From Sepiola atlantica (taxonomy: Eukaryota; Mollusca; Cephalopoda; Sepiida; Sepiolidae), in the NCBI GenBank assembly GCA_963556195.1, contig OY744521.1, positions 129,347,288 to 129,411,287 on the forward strand: a stretch of 64,000 nt of DNA, given 5' to 3'. This document shows positions 47,404-58,432 of the stretch, piece after piece. The notes beneath the pieces are model-generated. The model did no database searches and was not told the DNA's origin. It was given only the letters and a program-made list of their open reading frames with translations. The translations under genes and the position numbers were made by a program. Each line of letters starts with the position of its first letter. The first letter of the stretch is position 1.

Positions 47404-48400
47404 ACGACTATGAAACAGCGATTCTCGTTGGATAACTGTAGATAGGCCACGTTGATACATGGGCAGTAGGCAGGTCGATTTTGAAACCGTGGTAATGCGA
47501 TGGTAATGATAGTTTGAGTTTGGCATGATAAATAACAACACAAAATATTTTTCCCAAATCGTTACCGTTAAGTGAGGAAACGACTTTAAAGGTTGGAAAC
47601 GATTTCGTATGTCCTTTCGGTGATCAGTGAAAGATTTACCGCCGTCAGAAAATACCGTACCGTTAGGGTAATAAAACTGTGTAAATGTCATTTAATAAAG
47701 ATTTTAACAACTAAATTATGTAAATTGTTCTCAATAAATGAAATAAAAATAAATAAGGATTATAAATAATGAAAAATATACCCTTGTAAAGGCAAAATGG
47801 ACATTAAATATACAGTGTTTACTAAACACAGTATTTTACCATTTACGTAAGTGACGGCGATAAAAGATCGCTTCATTTTTTTTCTCTCATGGAATTCAGG
47901 ATGTTTGATTTTTCAGTAGAAAACAAATTAGACTAATTTTTATTATCATCAATAAAACACCATTAAACCGAAAAATGATAAAATATGATGAAAATAGTTT
48001 GTTTATAATAGTGCCCCTGGAACTTTCTTTTTGGTTATTATTTAAGTTCACACCGTTTTAAATGCGTGCTGTTGTTATTGTTTATGAATTGTATGCAATA
48101 TTGACAGCTGTTGGATTTTAATAATTAGTAATTTTGTATTTTTATGCAAGAAACTTAATTATTTGAAATAGAAAGAAAAAAAAGCTTCTTTAATCTACAT
48201 AATTTTATATTTTGAGTGTATCTGGTGTTAATTCAAACGCGTTTGTTTTTCTCCGCTGAAGAAATTATATTTCCATTTTTAGATAAGTAATACAGTTTCG
48301 TTCTTTCTATTTTTTTCGTGTTTCAAATTAAATTGTATCAATGTTTCAGTTTTGTATTAAAATGCAGCTGATACTATGTTATACTCAACATACTTTAAGC
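46560..48400. other. AT-rich non-coding DNA
   Basis: No gene supported. A TA array at 47,365-47,399 and a small TC run at 46,940. The 139-codon minus frame at 47,272 includes the TA array and has no domain I recognise. Confidence 0.5.
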
Positions 48401-48419
48401 TAATTTTTTGCTCTTTTAA

Positions 48420-48830
48420 AGTTATTACCCACCACTTGTTTTTGCATTTACGGACCATTTTTTTGTGTAAACTTACCGGTTATGTCGCAAGAGAAATCCG
48501 TTTAAAAAAATATTATACGCAATAAATTAGATTTTAGAGTTGGGATCAGTTTACCATATAAATTTAACGTTATATGACCACTCACTTCATGGCCATCACA
48601 CGAAAAAAATACCCAACACTTGTTTTTGCCTTTTTATGAACTATTTTTTTCTGTGTAAAATTACCGATTATGTCGCAAGATAAACCCTTTTTAGTTGTTT
48701 TTTTACCCAATATTTGAGATTTTAGAGTATATTTTACTGTGATGTTTATGAATTGGATAGTTATTTTACATTGAATTTATTTGGGAAAATTATCCCCCAC
48801 TCTAAAATCTAAAATATTGGGTAAAAAAAA
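48420..48830 (+). repeat. Duplicated ~80-bp segment plus 35-bp inverted repeat
   Basis: ACCCA(C/A)CACTTGTTTTTGC, then TTACCG(G/A)TTATGTCGCAAGA occurs at about 48,426 and 48,609. Then TTTTTTTACCCAATATTTGA (48,698) pairs with the reverse strand of 48,790-48,828. Confidence 0.75.
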
Positions 48831-49053
48831 AGATTTTACTATAACTGAAACAGTATTGAAGGGCCGGTTTAAATGGTCCTATCATTTCAAGCCACAATTT
48901 TAGATGCAACCTAATCCTAACTCAAACACACTATCACTAAAGCTAACCAAAACTCCTTACTATAATTGCCAACCATTTTGTTAATATGAAACTAGAAGAT
49001 ATTATAAACCAAACTGTTTTAGACTTATTCATTCATTTTCTTCTTTTTTTCAG

Positions 49054-50870
49054 TTTTTCAGATAAAAATGTCTGTTTTAACTCGCAGTAAGAGTTCCAAT
49101 AGATTTTGTGGTCCAGCTTGTCCTTTGGATAAACTGAACCTCCAACTTTACGACAAGTTATCCAGTTTAGTGATTTCCTTGAAAATACTTATCCCTACTT
49201 TTCAAATAATTATATTTCCAAATTGATTACAGAGGAAGTAATCAATATTTGGCAAGCAGTGAACCCACACTTGCCTTTGTTAAGGGAATATTATATAGGG
49301 AAGAAGGTGAAAGTATTTTGCTTCAAGAAGACCAAACTTATAAACAGGAAAACAGGCATCCAAAGTGAAAATAACTAAGGAACAGCTCGATACATTATTT
49401 GATATTTCTTCATGTTGCTGCAAACTGTCTTAAGATGTGATGACTTTGCTGCAAAGTTCAATACAGAAAATTGCCAAACAAGGCATATAGTCTGCAGTTA
49501 TCCTCCTAATAAGAGGGTAATATCACTTCTATGGTTATTTTTTGTTTGCATTTTTTAAATTGAACTAATTTATTCCTAATTTTAAATATTTAAATTAATT
49601 GACAAATATGAATTTACTTCTGAATATCTTCCTTTTTCTAGTAAATAATATTGTGATATTTTCCTTAATATTTTTCATGTATGCTAGATCTGTTATTAAA
49701 CATATGCACATTTTGAAATTTCAGATTCTCATTGAAGAGAGAGAATATTTAAAAGATCAGAGAGAGAAAACAGGACCAAAAGGCAGTTTCCAACTTGGAA
49801 CTATTGACAAAGATGCTGTCAAAAATACAAAAAAGATTCAGCTGAAGCAGATAGAGTAGACAGGCAGATTGAAAGGCAGCAACAAGATTCTTCACATGTT
49901 GCTTCCTCTACATCAGAAATCTTTTCACAGACATTGTCCAGTGAAGAAAAAACCGATGACAGTTTTGAGCCAGGGAAACAGTCTAAGTGACCTTACAGTC
50001 TTTTAAAAGTCCCTAGAAATTCTATTGAACTGATTAGAGTTGATCTATCTTCTAACCTTGGGACTTGTCTTGTTAATGCCTTTCTATTAGCCTTACAGCA
50101 TATGGGCTTTCTTCATCCAACCATTAATTTAAAATATATTATTATAAATAAATCAGAAATAGATAGGGAATAGGCAAGAGTGAAAGTAGCCAGCCACCAA
50201 AAACATGTCCAGGAATATGAACATCTTATCTGCATTGGAGTTGATTGCAGAGTTGATAATGACACTTTGTATTAAAAGGAGGTTACAGGGGAAATGATGA
50301 AAAAATGATTAAGAAAAGCAAGGGACCAGAGCGACACTTAACATTTACTAGAGCAAGTAAATATCTAGCCCATAGTGATACCCAACATTGGTACAACTTG
50401 TGTTCTTCTAGTAGAGCATGTTGCTGCTGTTCTAGAGGTATACAACAGTGTAAATACTGTTAAGGCAATTTTGGTGGACAATACCAGTACAAACACTGGT
50501 TGTGAAACAAGGATTGTTACAGTTTTGGAGAAAAAACTTAAAAGGAAGTTACATACCATTTATCAAAATGAACTGCCATTTAGAGCCATCTTTAAGTTAA
50601 TTGATGGAACTACAAGAAGCCCTACCACTCCCACTGGTCCTCTAGGGGAACTTTGTGGAACTAATTACCAGTATTTTCCCCAGGCAGTATTTCATAGTAT
50701 TAGTGATCCTCTGGATGATTTGTATCTTATTGCAGAGGTAATGAATGATTTAAGTGGTGACCAGCGACTACTTTGGGAATATGCTGTAGGCATTTCTAAA
50801 CGGAAAATGTTTAGTCTTTTTTGTAATTTTGTACAATTTTTACAGTTGTCGTTTATTGAATACAGTTAAA
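49054..50870 (+). pseudogene. Intron-containing transposase-like gene of uncharacterised family, decayed
   Basis: A candidate acceptor (TTTCTTCTTTTTTTCAG, to 49,053) precedes ATGTCTGTTTTAACTCGC at 49,068. Translation gives MSVLTRSKSSNRFCGPACPL; after a one-base shift TLRQVIQFSDFLENTYPYF and IWQAVNPHLPLLREYY; then a Cys-rich part (SCCCKL, C-x-C-like spacing) to a candidate donor near 49,516. A second acceptor (TTTCAG, to 49,723) opens an exon reading EEREYLKDQREKTGPKG. After more shifts, 50,375-50,869 is open for 164 codons with ILVDNTSTNTGCETRIV and YQNELPFRAIFK. I associate the blocks EERxYLxDQR, DNTxTNTG and LNELPFR with a repetitive, uncharacterised protein family of arthropods and other invertebrates whose RNase-H-like core resembles hAT transposases. 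The link to hAT is inference. It is clearly not functional. Confidence 0.5.
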
Positions 50871-51289
50871 AAATGACATATTTCACAAGTGGTGATTCAT
50901 ACTTAGAATTCTGGTTTGAATATATTTTCCATTCATTGTAGCTAACAAAAAATATCAATTTTATCTGGATTCATTAGTGAAATAGTAAAATTTTGAAATT
51001 AGGGATTTTTGAACGTTTTTGTACCCGATCCGTAAAACTAAATGCTCAGTTAAGTTTTAAAGTTAGGAATCTAATTTTTGGTATCAGTGCTTTCGGCACC
51101 ACAGCAGCGTTGATTTTCTAATAAAAGTGACAAATCAACCTGCCCTAATATACATGTAAAACTAAAATTGATATAATTATCAATAAAATATAGAACAACT
51201 CGTCTTTCCCTCCACTTAAAATCAATAAAAAATACGAAAAAGTTACTATTAATTTGTATCACTGAAGTACCTTTTCATGACATCAAAAG

Positions 51290-52330
51290 GGAATATTTAC
51301 ACTCAAATTGAGGGAGTTTCGAATGGCTCGGTTCTCGTGCTAACTTTAAGCGATTTCTACATGCCCCACCTAGAAAACAAAATCTTTAATAACACTATGA
51401 AATCCTCTATCTACGTAGGTTATGTCGATTATATTTTTTAGCTAATAATATTAACAAAACACTACATGACTTTTAAAAAAGTATGTTTTTAAATTCACCG
51501 TAGAAATAAACGTAAATAATACAATCTCATTTCTTGATGTTATCCTTGACACTTATAATAACACGTTTAACACTTCTTATAAAAAACAAGCAGCCATTGT
51601 TAAAACACCTATTAAACCACGCAAAACTAATCTTTTCCACCAAAAACACTATTTATTGAATTAAAAATGATAAAACACGCGCTTATTTATAACGAATTCC
51701 CTAATTATATCGTTGGTGAACAAATCAGATTAATGATTCGAAACTTTGAAAATACTAATACAAATAATAATATCTAACATAACTTAAACTTTATTAACCT
51801 ACCTTGTTGCAATCAAATGCACCCAACATTAATATTAGATGAGAAAGCCTAAACAATATTGTACACCAATATATCCTATATCCTATTGGCAACAACAATA
51901 ATAAAATAAGACTACTTATTTACTACAAGACATTTAAGACTCCGAATCTTGTAGTAACAAACAACTCCGCCTCAGCTAAAAAAAGCATTAGAAAAATCAC
52001 AATGTTATTTATAAGTTCAAATACTCTTTGAAATAATGCAACCCCTGTAAAAATTATAAAGCTAATAGCTATATTGGTTTACCTACCACTTCTTATTCCA
52101 GTAGGCTCACCATGCTCCCAGTAAACTCTAGCTCAATTTACCAGCATTTTAATAAAACATAACTCCTCTGATTCAAGACAAATTTAAAGTAAACAACGCG
52201 AAAATCTTACATTCTCATACTAATTAAAAATACTTGATGCTATCTTTATTAAAATCTAGCAACCCACAATAAATAACATTACTATTAAACGAGTAAAATC
52301 ATTTAAATATGTTTAACATAAATACAATTC
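51290..52330 (+). pseudogene. Penelope-like element relic: RT end plus GIY-YIG
   Basis: 51,300-51,430 reads GSVLVLTLSDFYMPHLENKI and YVGYVDYIF. This is the GSPLGPxLxxFYMxHLE motif B region and the catalytic YVDD box, with the second Asp replaced by Tyr. It continues with NTISFLDVILDTYNNTFNTS (51,510), the FLDV block typical of PLEs, then FPNYIVGEQIRLMI (51,690), and SYIGLPTTSYSSRLTM (about 52,065-52,110) as the YIG half of the GIY-YIG endonuclease. Many stops and shifts. The order RT, FLDV, GIY-YIG is diagnostic of Penelope-like elements. Same lineage as 56.75-57.9 kb. Confidence 0.75.
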
Positions 52331-52339
52331 ATCCTTTGA

Positions 52340-53340
52340 CGTAAATTCTGGCGTCCCGGAATTTTTATTATAAACTAAAAAACAAACAAACCGGTGCAGT
52401 TCCAGAATCTTTCTCTTGTTGTACTTCCTATATAGAATCTATTGCACTTAGAACATTGCAGATTGTAGATCATGAGTGCGATAACACACATCTGTGTTAG
52501 AAATAGGACAATTAGTCAGGTAATACCGTTGTGAGGTGTGGCTGTAGTTTATATGCATTTTAGATACATGTTGTCAGAAGGTAGAGTCAGTATGATCAAG
52601 TTAAATATCTAAATTTTCTTTGTGTATTGCTTTACGAATGACAGATGTGATTTTATCACTAAGGAAAGGGAGGTTCAGGAATCAGTTATTGGGAAGGGTC
52701 TGCGTCTTTTGGATTTAATGAGACGGGAAATGGTGGATGCGTGGAAGCCATTAGTTAGTAGGGTCTGTTGGAAATCGTTGTTGTGTGTTATTTTATCAGC
52801 AGTTGCGGAGCATTTGTTTTGTATGTGGGTAATCTTGGTGTGTAAGTATCCTAATTAAGTATAATCATATAAAGCATTTTAAATAGCATAAATAATATTT
52901 TTAAGAAATAAAATATTTTCATAAATTATGCGGAATTAGCCTTATTTTTCTGTGATCTTTATCCTTAAGAGAGGCAGCCATTTTTAATGTTTCTTTTCGT
53001 TTGGACGGATTATAATTTTATTTTTACCGTTTTTAGAAAGAACAGATTTTCTCTCGATATAAAAAAATATATCCCCCCATTCCGGCTTTTAAAATATAAA
53101 CAGCAAGTCTTATATTTACTGATATTGTATGTGAAGCGACTATTGAAAAATAAATCATTTTAAAGATTAATTCCACAAATGTTTTCGTCGATTGTTAGTT
53201 CTTGTTCATTTCATCTTTAACCATTCAGGTTTTCTACATTGCTTTCAGCCTCATCAAATACCTATACACTTATTTACCAGCAATGCTTCAAGTAAACAGC
53301 TATTCCTTCACCCCCCCCACACACACCCCACACACACACA
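52340..53340. other. AT-rich non-coding DNA
   Basis: No gene supported. The 78-codon frame at 52,622 has no family I know. A CA/CCCC-rich run lies at 53,311-53,342. Confidence 0.45.
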
Positions 53341-53342
53341 TA

Positions 53343-53881
53343 TCAAGTTGGAAAGAAGGTAATGTCGTATTTTTTACTTCATCACTTTGCAGCCTCCAAA
53401 GTTGTACACAGTTCTAGATTTTTTGGTGAATGGGTGTCTAAATATGTTGCTTTGCCTTTCAGATATAGTAAAACGACCAGCATTACTCCATAGGAAGTAT
53501 GTAGTGCTTCAGCATGATAACGCCAGACCTCACACAGCAAAAATCACTCAGAAAAAGGTCACGAGTTTCAATTGGGAAGTTTTGCCTCATCCGCCTTATT
53601 CAGCTGACACTGCTGCATCCAACTACCATCTTTACGGTCGTTGCAGCATCACTTAAACAATAACATTTATGAAAATGACGACTGACTTAAAATGACCTAA
53701 ATTTGTTTTTCTATAAAAAATCAGAAAATCTTTTTGAAGAAGGCATCAAGAAGTTAGTTGATCGTTGGACAGAAGTCATAGAAAATGATGGAAATTATTG
53801 TAAAGATTAAAAATGCCCTAATGTGAATGTTTCAGATTAAAGTAATGTGCTGGACAAAAACGACATTACTTTCTTTCCAAC

Positions 53882-53885
<4 letters not shown>
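53343..53885 (+). mobile_element. Internally deleted mariner with both inverted repeats
   Basis: The left end TCAAGTTGGAAAGAAGGTAA (53,343) is the inverted partner of the right end, which reads TCAGGTTGGAAAGAAAGTAA on the other strand (from 53,885). TA lies immediately outside on both sides (53,341-53,342; 53,886-53,887), the mariner target. The 543-bp element keeps the C-terminal third of the transposase; the remaining two thirds have been lost. The right TA opens into a long TA array. Confidence 0.85.
53470..53810 (+). pseudogene. Mariner transposase C-terminal fragment, broken
   Basis: Readable blocks are VLQHDNARPHTAKITQKKV, FNWEVLPHPPYSADTAASNY and, after two frame changes, ENLFEEGIKKLVDRWTEVIE with NDGNYCKD before TAA at 53,808. 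These are the second and third catalytic blocks and C-terminus of a mariner D,D34D transposase, the cut-and-paste enzyme acting on the flanking inverted repeats. The HDNARPH Asp is present; the third catalytic Asp (SDY in active enzymes) is Asn here (SNY). With the N-terminal DNA-binding part gone, it is inactive. Confidence 0.85.

Positions 53886-53966
<81 letters not shown>
53886..53966. repeat. (TA)n microsatellite
   Basis: A TA array starting at the mariner target site. Confidence 0.97.
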
Positions 53967-53969
<3 letters not shown>

Positions 53970-54068
53970 GATTTTTCACTTAGAAAAAGATTATTCAGTG
54001 AAGACCGGGATTATTCCAATAAAAACAAGCTCGATGATACTCGATTACAGGGTACAGAACATTTATAT

Positions 54069-54262
54069 GTGATTTTTTTGAAAGCTTATCAAAGCATTCC
54101 CTTCAGGAGCCCAAACAACACCACAAAAGATTTTTTCATTAAAAAATTATTTGTTTATCATTTTGAAAAATTATAAATAAATAATTTTTGAATGAAAAAA
54201 TCTTTTGTGGTGCTGTTTGGGCTCCTGAACGGAATGCTTTGGTAAGCTTTCAAAAAAATCAC
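54069..54262. mobile_element. Hairpin element with ~90-bp arms
   Basis: 54,069-54,158 pairs with 54,173-54,262 around a 14-nt loop (shared TTTTTTTGAAAGCTTA, AGGAGCCCAAACA, CACCACAAAAGATTTTTTCA). The right arm runs straight into a CA array. Confidence 0.9.
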
Positions 54263-54332
54263 ACACACACACACACACCCACACACACACACCCACACCC
54301 ACACACACACACACACGCACACACACACACAT
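54259..54332. repeat. (CA)n microsatellite with CCC interruptions
   Basis: CA units with several ACCCAC variants. Confidence 0.9.
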
Positions 54333-54339
54333 TTATTTT

Positions 54340-54459
54340 TGTTACCTAGATGTGAATCCTATGAAACTCCAGTGTTTGTAAAAAGTGCTCCTTTACAAGT
54401 AGAGCTGTGTTTTAGTTCAAATATTTTATTTATACAAACATGTTAGTATACATACAAAT

Positions 54460-54513
<54 letters not shown>

Positions 54514-54598
54514 ACGCATTGTATTAGTTTTTGAAGATGTAAATCCGTTGAAACTCTAGTGTTTATAAAAAGTGCTCAATAACAAGTAGAGCTTATGT
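54340..54598 (-). repeat. Two copies of the foldback terminal module around (TA)n
   Basis: The module (GATGT-AATCC-TGAAACTC, AGTGTTT-TAAAAAGTGCTC, ACAAGTAGAGCT) occurs at 54,347-54,408 and 54,535-54,592, separated by a TA array (54,463-54,509). The second runs directly into the hammerhead module. Confidence 0.7.
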
Positions 54599-54623
54599 AT
54601 AATTTTTTCTTTATACAAACATT

Positions 54624-54692
54624 ATTGGTTACATATGTGCATACATGTGTCGGTTGTACTCTTCACAGAGAGTCAACCTCTTCAGACCAAAG
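54624..54692 (-). ncRNA. Type I hammerhead ribozyme motif, one core change
   Basis: Reading the minus strand: stem I 5' strand TTGGT; CTGAAGA (54,685-54,679); stem II of 27 nt (54,678-54,652) opening GGTTG and closing CAACC with an inner ACTCT/AGAGT pair; GACA (54,651-54,648) in place of GAAA; stem III CATGT/ATATG (54,647-54,632) with a 6-nt loop; TA; stem I 3' strand ACCAA. All three helices form and the G-C pair closing stem II is present. The only core departure is A to C at the third conserved position of GAAA, expected to abolish or weaken cleavage. Confidence 0.7.
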
Positions 54693-55587
54693 AAGACAGA
54701 GAAGTGAGATGAATTTGGAAAACTTTACAATTAAATAAATCTTTTTTGGGGATGAGATATTTTTTCATAATTTAGTATCGGGTTACATTCTTTACTTGTT
54801 AACTCTTTCAATTAGTTTCTATAGTTTTTATCATTTTTATTACCTGCCTTCTAATTTACTCGTTTTTCTATTGTTTTATTATCTACTTAGCCTGGATTCC
54901 TTTCTTCTCTATGTAACACTTCAAAGTTTTAATCAATTTACAAACATATTCAAGCGTAAATATCTGATCTTTATGTAAAATACACACGTGTGCACAAATT
55001 AATAGATACACAAGTACACACATAAATATATAAGCATACATATATATACATATATAAAAATAACAAACACAAATATATATGAATATATCTATACACGGAT
55101 ATACACATATATACACATATATACCATATACATATGTTTATATAAAATACCCACCGACACATATACATGAACATGTTCGTACAGTACATATATAAATAAA
55201 CATAGAGGCATATAAGTATGCACACTAACCTACGCATACGTACACGCGAAATAAATATAAAAATAAAATAAAAATATACAATTTTTCACCTGCATAAACA
55301 TACCCATACAAGATATTAATTCAAGTATCCATATACATACGTACGCATATATCTGTTTATGTTTATACATATGTACATATATGTATACTTATATGTTTTA
55401 TGTGTGTAGTGGTGTATCTATTAATTTGTGTGCACGTGTGTATTTTATATTAAGACCAGATATTTATGCATGAAAATGTATATATGTGTATATATGTGTA
55501 TAGATGTATGCGTATGTATATGTTCTTTTATATATATATATATATATGCAGGTATATATATATAATATTTATAAATAAATATTAATT

Positions 55588-55740
55588 ATTTTTTACCTAC
55601 ATACATCTATGTTTCATGATAACGTAATCTTCAGTGCAGGAAGTTAATTCTCAACGATCGGCGGGCCCGAACTCCGATCACAAATCGCCACTGATTCGTA
55701 GTCAAGAGCGTTAACCCCTCGGCCATAGGGAATTAGCTAA
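55588..55740 (-). mobile_element. tRNA-Arg-derived SINE, copy 1
   Basis: On the minus strand TATGGCCGAGGGGTTAACGC (A-box) is followed by TTGACTACGAATCA, which matches the anticodon arm of tRNA-Arg(ACG), and by a B-box-like AGTTCGGGCCC. The body continues to CTGAAGATTACGTTATCATG near 55,600. tRNA-Arg-derived SINEs are known from octopus. The block upstream of the head (55,741-55,905) is also shared with copy 2, so the repeat unit is longer than the SINE proper. Confidence 0.75.
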
Positions 55741-55914
55741 TAATTAAGGAGGAATTTAACTTTGTAAATAGCGAGTTGGCGGCTAATTTACACGAGCAGT
55801 TTAAAGTGATAAAAAAACTGTGTTTGGATCTCGCATGAAGCTATTTGTACTGCTTGTTATTAAACTCACTCAGAGTGCCCGGATTTTAGTGGAGGGTGCT
55901 TATAATAATTTTTA

Positions 55915-55943
55915 TAATAATAATAATAATAATAATATCTATA

Positions 55944-55972
<29 letters not shown>
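55915..55972. repeat. (AAT)n and (TA)n microsatellite
   Basis: AATAATAAT followed by TCTATA and a TA array. Confidence 0.9.
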
Positions 55973-55974
<2 letters not shown>

Positions 55975-56493
55975 TTGTGTATCTATTAATTTGTGCGCAG
56001 GTGTGTATTTTATATAGTGACAAGATATTTATGCTTGAAAATGAATATATGTGTATATATGTGTATATCCGTATATAGATATTTGCGTATATATTTGTGT
56101 CTGTTATTTTTATTTTTTATTTTATGTTTTTATTTTTTATATATGTATATATATGTTTGTTTATATATGTACTTGTGTACCTATTAATTTGTGCACACGT
56201 GTGGATTTTTCATAAAGATCAGATATTTCTTCTTGAATATGTTTGTAAATAGATTAAAACTTTGAAGTGTTCAATAGAGAAAAAAGGAATCCAGGCTAAG
56301 TAGGTAATAAAACAATAGAAAAAGGAATAAATTAGAAGGCAGGTAATAAAAATGATAAAAACTATAGAAACTAATTGAAAGAGTTCACAAGTAAAGAATG
56401 TAACCCGATACTAAATTATAAAAAATATCTCACCTTCAAAAAAGATTTATTTAATTGTAAAGTTTTCCAAATTCATCTCACTTCTCTGTCTTC

Positions 56494-56561
56494 TTTAGTC
56501 TAAAGAGGTTGACTCTCTGTGAATAGTACAACCGACACATGTATGCACATATGTAACCAAT
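56494..56561 (+). ncRNA. Type I hammerhead ribozyme motif, degenerate
   Basis: The inverted partner of the 54.6-kb motif: TTTAGT, CTAAAGA (G to A in CTGAAGA), stem II 56,507-56,533 with one mismatch, GACA, stem III 56,538-56,553, TA and ACCAAT. Two core changes and one broken stem I pair. Confidence 0.55.
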
Positions 56562-56694
56562 AATGTTTGTATAAATAAAAAGTTATACTATATATATATA
56601 TATATGGAAATATCCCTAATCACCACTAAAGTAGGGATATATAATGTAATGAGCGTTCATTCGCTCAATAGCGCTTAAGAAAAACAATAACAAA

Positions 56695-56697
<3 letters not shown>

Positions 56698-56729
<32 letters not shown>
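56698..56729. repeat. (TA)n microsatellite
   Basis: A TA array followed by TTGTGTGTGTATTTAGGCAG, the same junction as at 29.8 kb. Confidence 0.9.
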
Positions 56730-56731
<2 letters not shown>

Positions 56732-56749
56732 GTGTGTATTTAGGCAGCA

Positions 56750-57900
56750 TTTTCTCATTTATGCTAATAGTTTTAAAATAACTTAAATTCACTATAGAAC
56801 TGAACGTAAATAATAAACTCCTATTCCTAAATGTTCTTGTTGATGCCTTTAATAAATCGTTTAACACTTCCACTTATAAAAAAACCAACCAGCTTAAATT
56901 CATATCTTTTAAATTTCAACGGCGAGTTTTCCTATCGCTACAAAATAGCTATTGTTAAAAATCTATTATACCGTGCAAAAGTAATCTCCTATTCTAAAAA
57001 TACTATTCATTGAATTAAAAAAAAATAAACAAGTGCTTATTAACAACGAATTCCCTAATAATATCGTTGATGAACAAATAAAATTAATGATTTGAAACTT
57101 AAAAAAACACTAGTACAAATAATAATAATAATATTCAACATCACAACTCAAACGATATTCACATATACTATTGTAATCAAATTCAACCAAACTTTAGATT
57201 AGAAGAAAAAGCCATGAAAAATATTAAACACAGATACATATCCCTAATCGACAATAACAATAAAATTAAACTCGTTATTTTCTCATAAGAAATTTAAAAC
57301 CCAACATCTTGTAGTAAAAAACAACTCCCCCAACCCCAACCCCACTAGAAAGAACCAATGTTAGTTATAAGTTTAAATTTTCTTTTGGGAGAATGTAACT
57401 CCCATAATAATAGTAAAACTAATAGCTACATTGGTTTTACAACCACTACCGTATCCACCACCTCACTATGCATCTTGTATACTTTAGCCCAATTTACCAA
57501 CCTCTACAAAAACATAACTGCCCTTTTTCTGATTAAAGACAAATTCTAGTTAATAACACTAAAATAACACATTCCGAAACCAATTTAAACAAGTTAAAAA
57601 TACTTGAAGCTATCAGCTTACAAACACAACAAGTTAAAATTAATAACACCACGTATGAAACCAGTGGCAACATCTTAAGATGCTTAACGTAATGCGATTT
57701 TATTTTGTGATGCCACTCCACCGTCGCTGAATTTAAATCGCCAACAACTTTCCTGGAACAATGCGAAAACGCTGTATGCGCGTTTCTCTGTCGTCATTTA
57801 AAAAAAAACTCTTCTTTCTCCAGTTTGTTCATTTGCTTTTGACACCTGAGAATGATTCGACGAAGTATCGAAAACGTTCGTGAAACCTATGAAACATTTA
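56750..57900 (+). pseudogene. Penelope-like element relic: FLDV region plus GIY-YIG
   Basis: Fragments in changing frames: LLFLNVLVDAFNKSFNTS (FLDV block, about 56,820), LNSYLLNFNGEFSYRYKIAI then VKNLLYRAK (56,900-56,975), FPNNIVDEQIKLMI (about 57,050), and NSYIGFTTTTVSTT (about 57,420) as the YIG half of the GIY-YIG domain. The 3' end holds CCTGAGAATGATTCGACGAA, then GTATCGAAAACG (57,845-57,876), a CTGA..stem..GAAA string that may be a decayed hammerhead core. Same lineage as 51.3-52.3 kb. Confidence 0.7.
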
Positions 57901-57979
57901 TTATTTTTTTGATTGAAACACAAAAAGACCATCAGAAAAATTGAAAAGGTATAATTAAACAGACGAATTCTGTTATTTT

Positions 57980-57983
<4 letters not shown>

Positions 57984-58047
<64 letters not shown>
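57984..58047. repeat. (TA)n microsatellite
   Basis: A TA array between the PLE end and the SINE. Confidence 0.95.
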
Positions 58048-58052
<5 letters not shown>

Positions 58053-58081
58053 AATAATATAAATAAATATACATTAAATGT

Positions 58082-58400
58082 TTTAATACCTACAGACATC
58101 GATGTTTCATGCTAACGCAATCTTCAGTGTAGGAACTAATTCTCAACGGTCGGTGGGCGCGAACCCCGATCACAAATCGCCACTGATTCGTAGTCGAGGG
58201 TCTTATCCGATCGGCAATAGCCAATTAGTTAGTAAATAGCGAGGAATTTAAATGTAAATAGCGTGTCAGCGGCTAGGTTTACCCAAACAGTTTAGAGTGA
58301 TCTACGAACGGCGTTCGGATCGTGCATGTAGCTATTTGCACTGCTTGTTATTAAAGTCGCTCAATAGGGCTATGCCTTTGTTGGAGGGGGCGGATAAATA
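58082..58400 (-). mobile_element. tRNA-Arg-derived SINE, copy 2, with shared upstream block
   Basis: Minus-strand GACTACGAATCAGTGGCG and GATCGGGGTTCGCGCC (B-box) match copy 1 at 55.6 kb. The A-box has decayed (GGCTATTGCCGATCGGATAA). The 5' block 58,230-58,400 aligns with 55,741-55,905. Confidence 0.75.
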
Positions 58401-58432
58401 ATAATATTTAAAAATAAATATATATTATATAT

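Larger units (their letters stand above)
54593..56590. mobile_element. Two-kilobase foldback element with ~535-bp inverted arms
   Basis: 54,593-55,125 pairs with 56,044-56,590 at high identity over the outer 400 bp (shared blocks include ATTAGTTTCTATAGTTTTTA, CTTCTAATTTA and TTACCTGCC). The inner arms are AT-rich and gapped. The 0.9-kb spacer contains another direct copy of an inner segment at about 55,415-55,490, a SINE and short TA arrays; a fourth copy at 55,975-56,050 overlaps the right arm edge. The outermost 70 bp of each arm form a hammerhead ribozyme motif. Confidence 0.85.
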
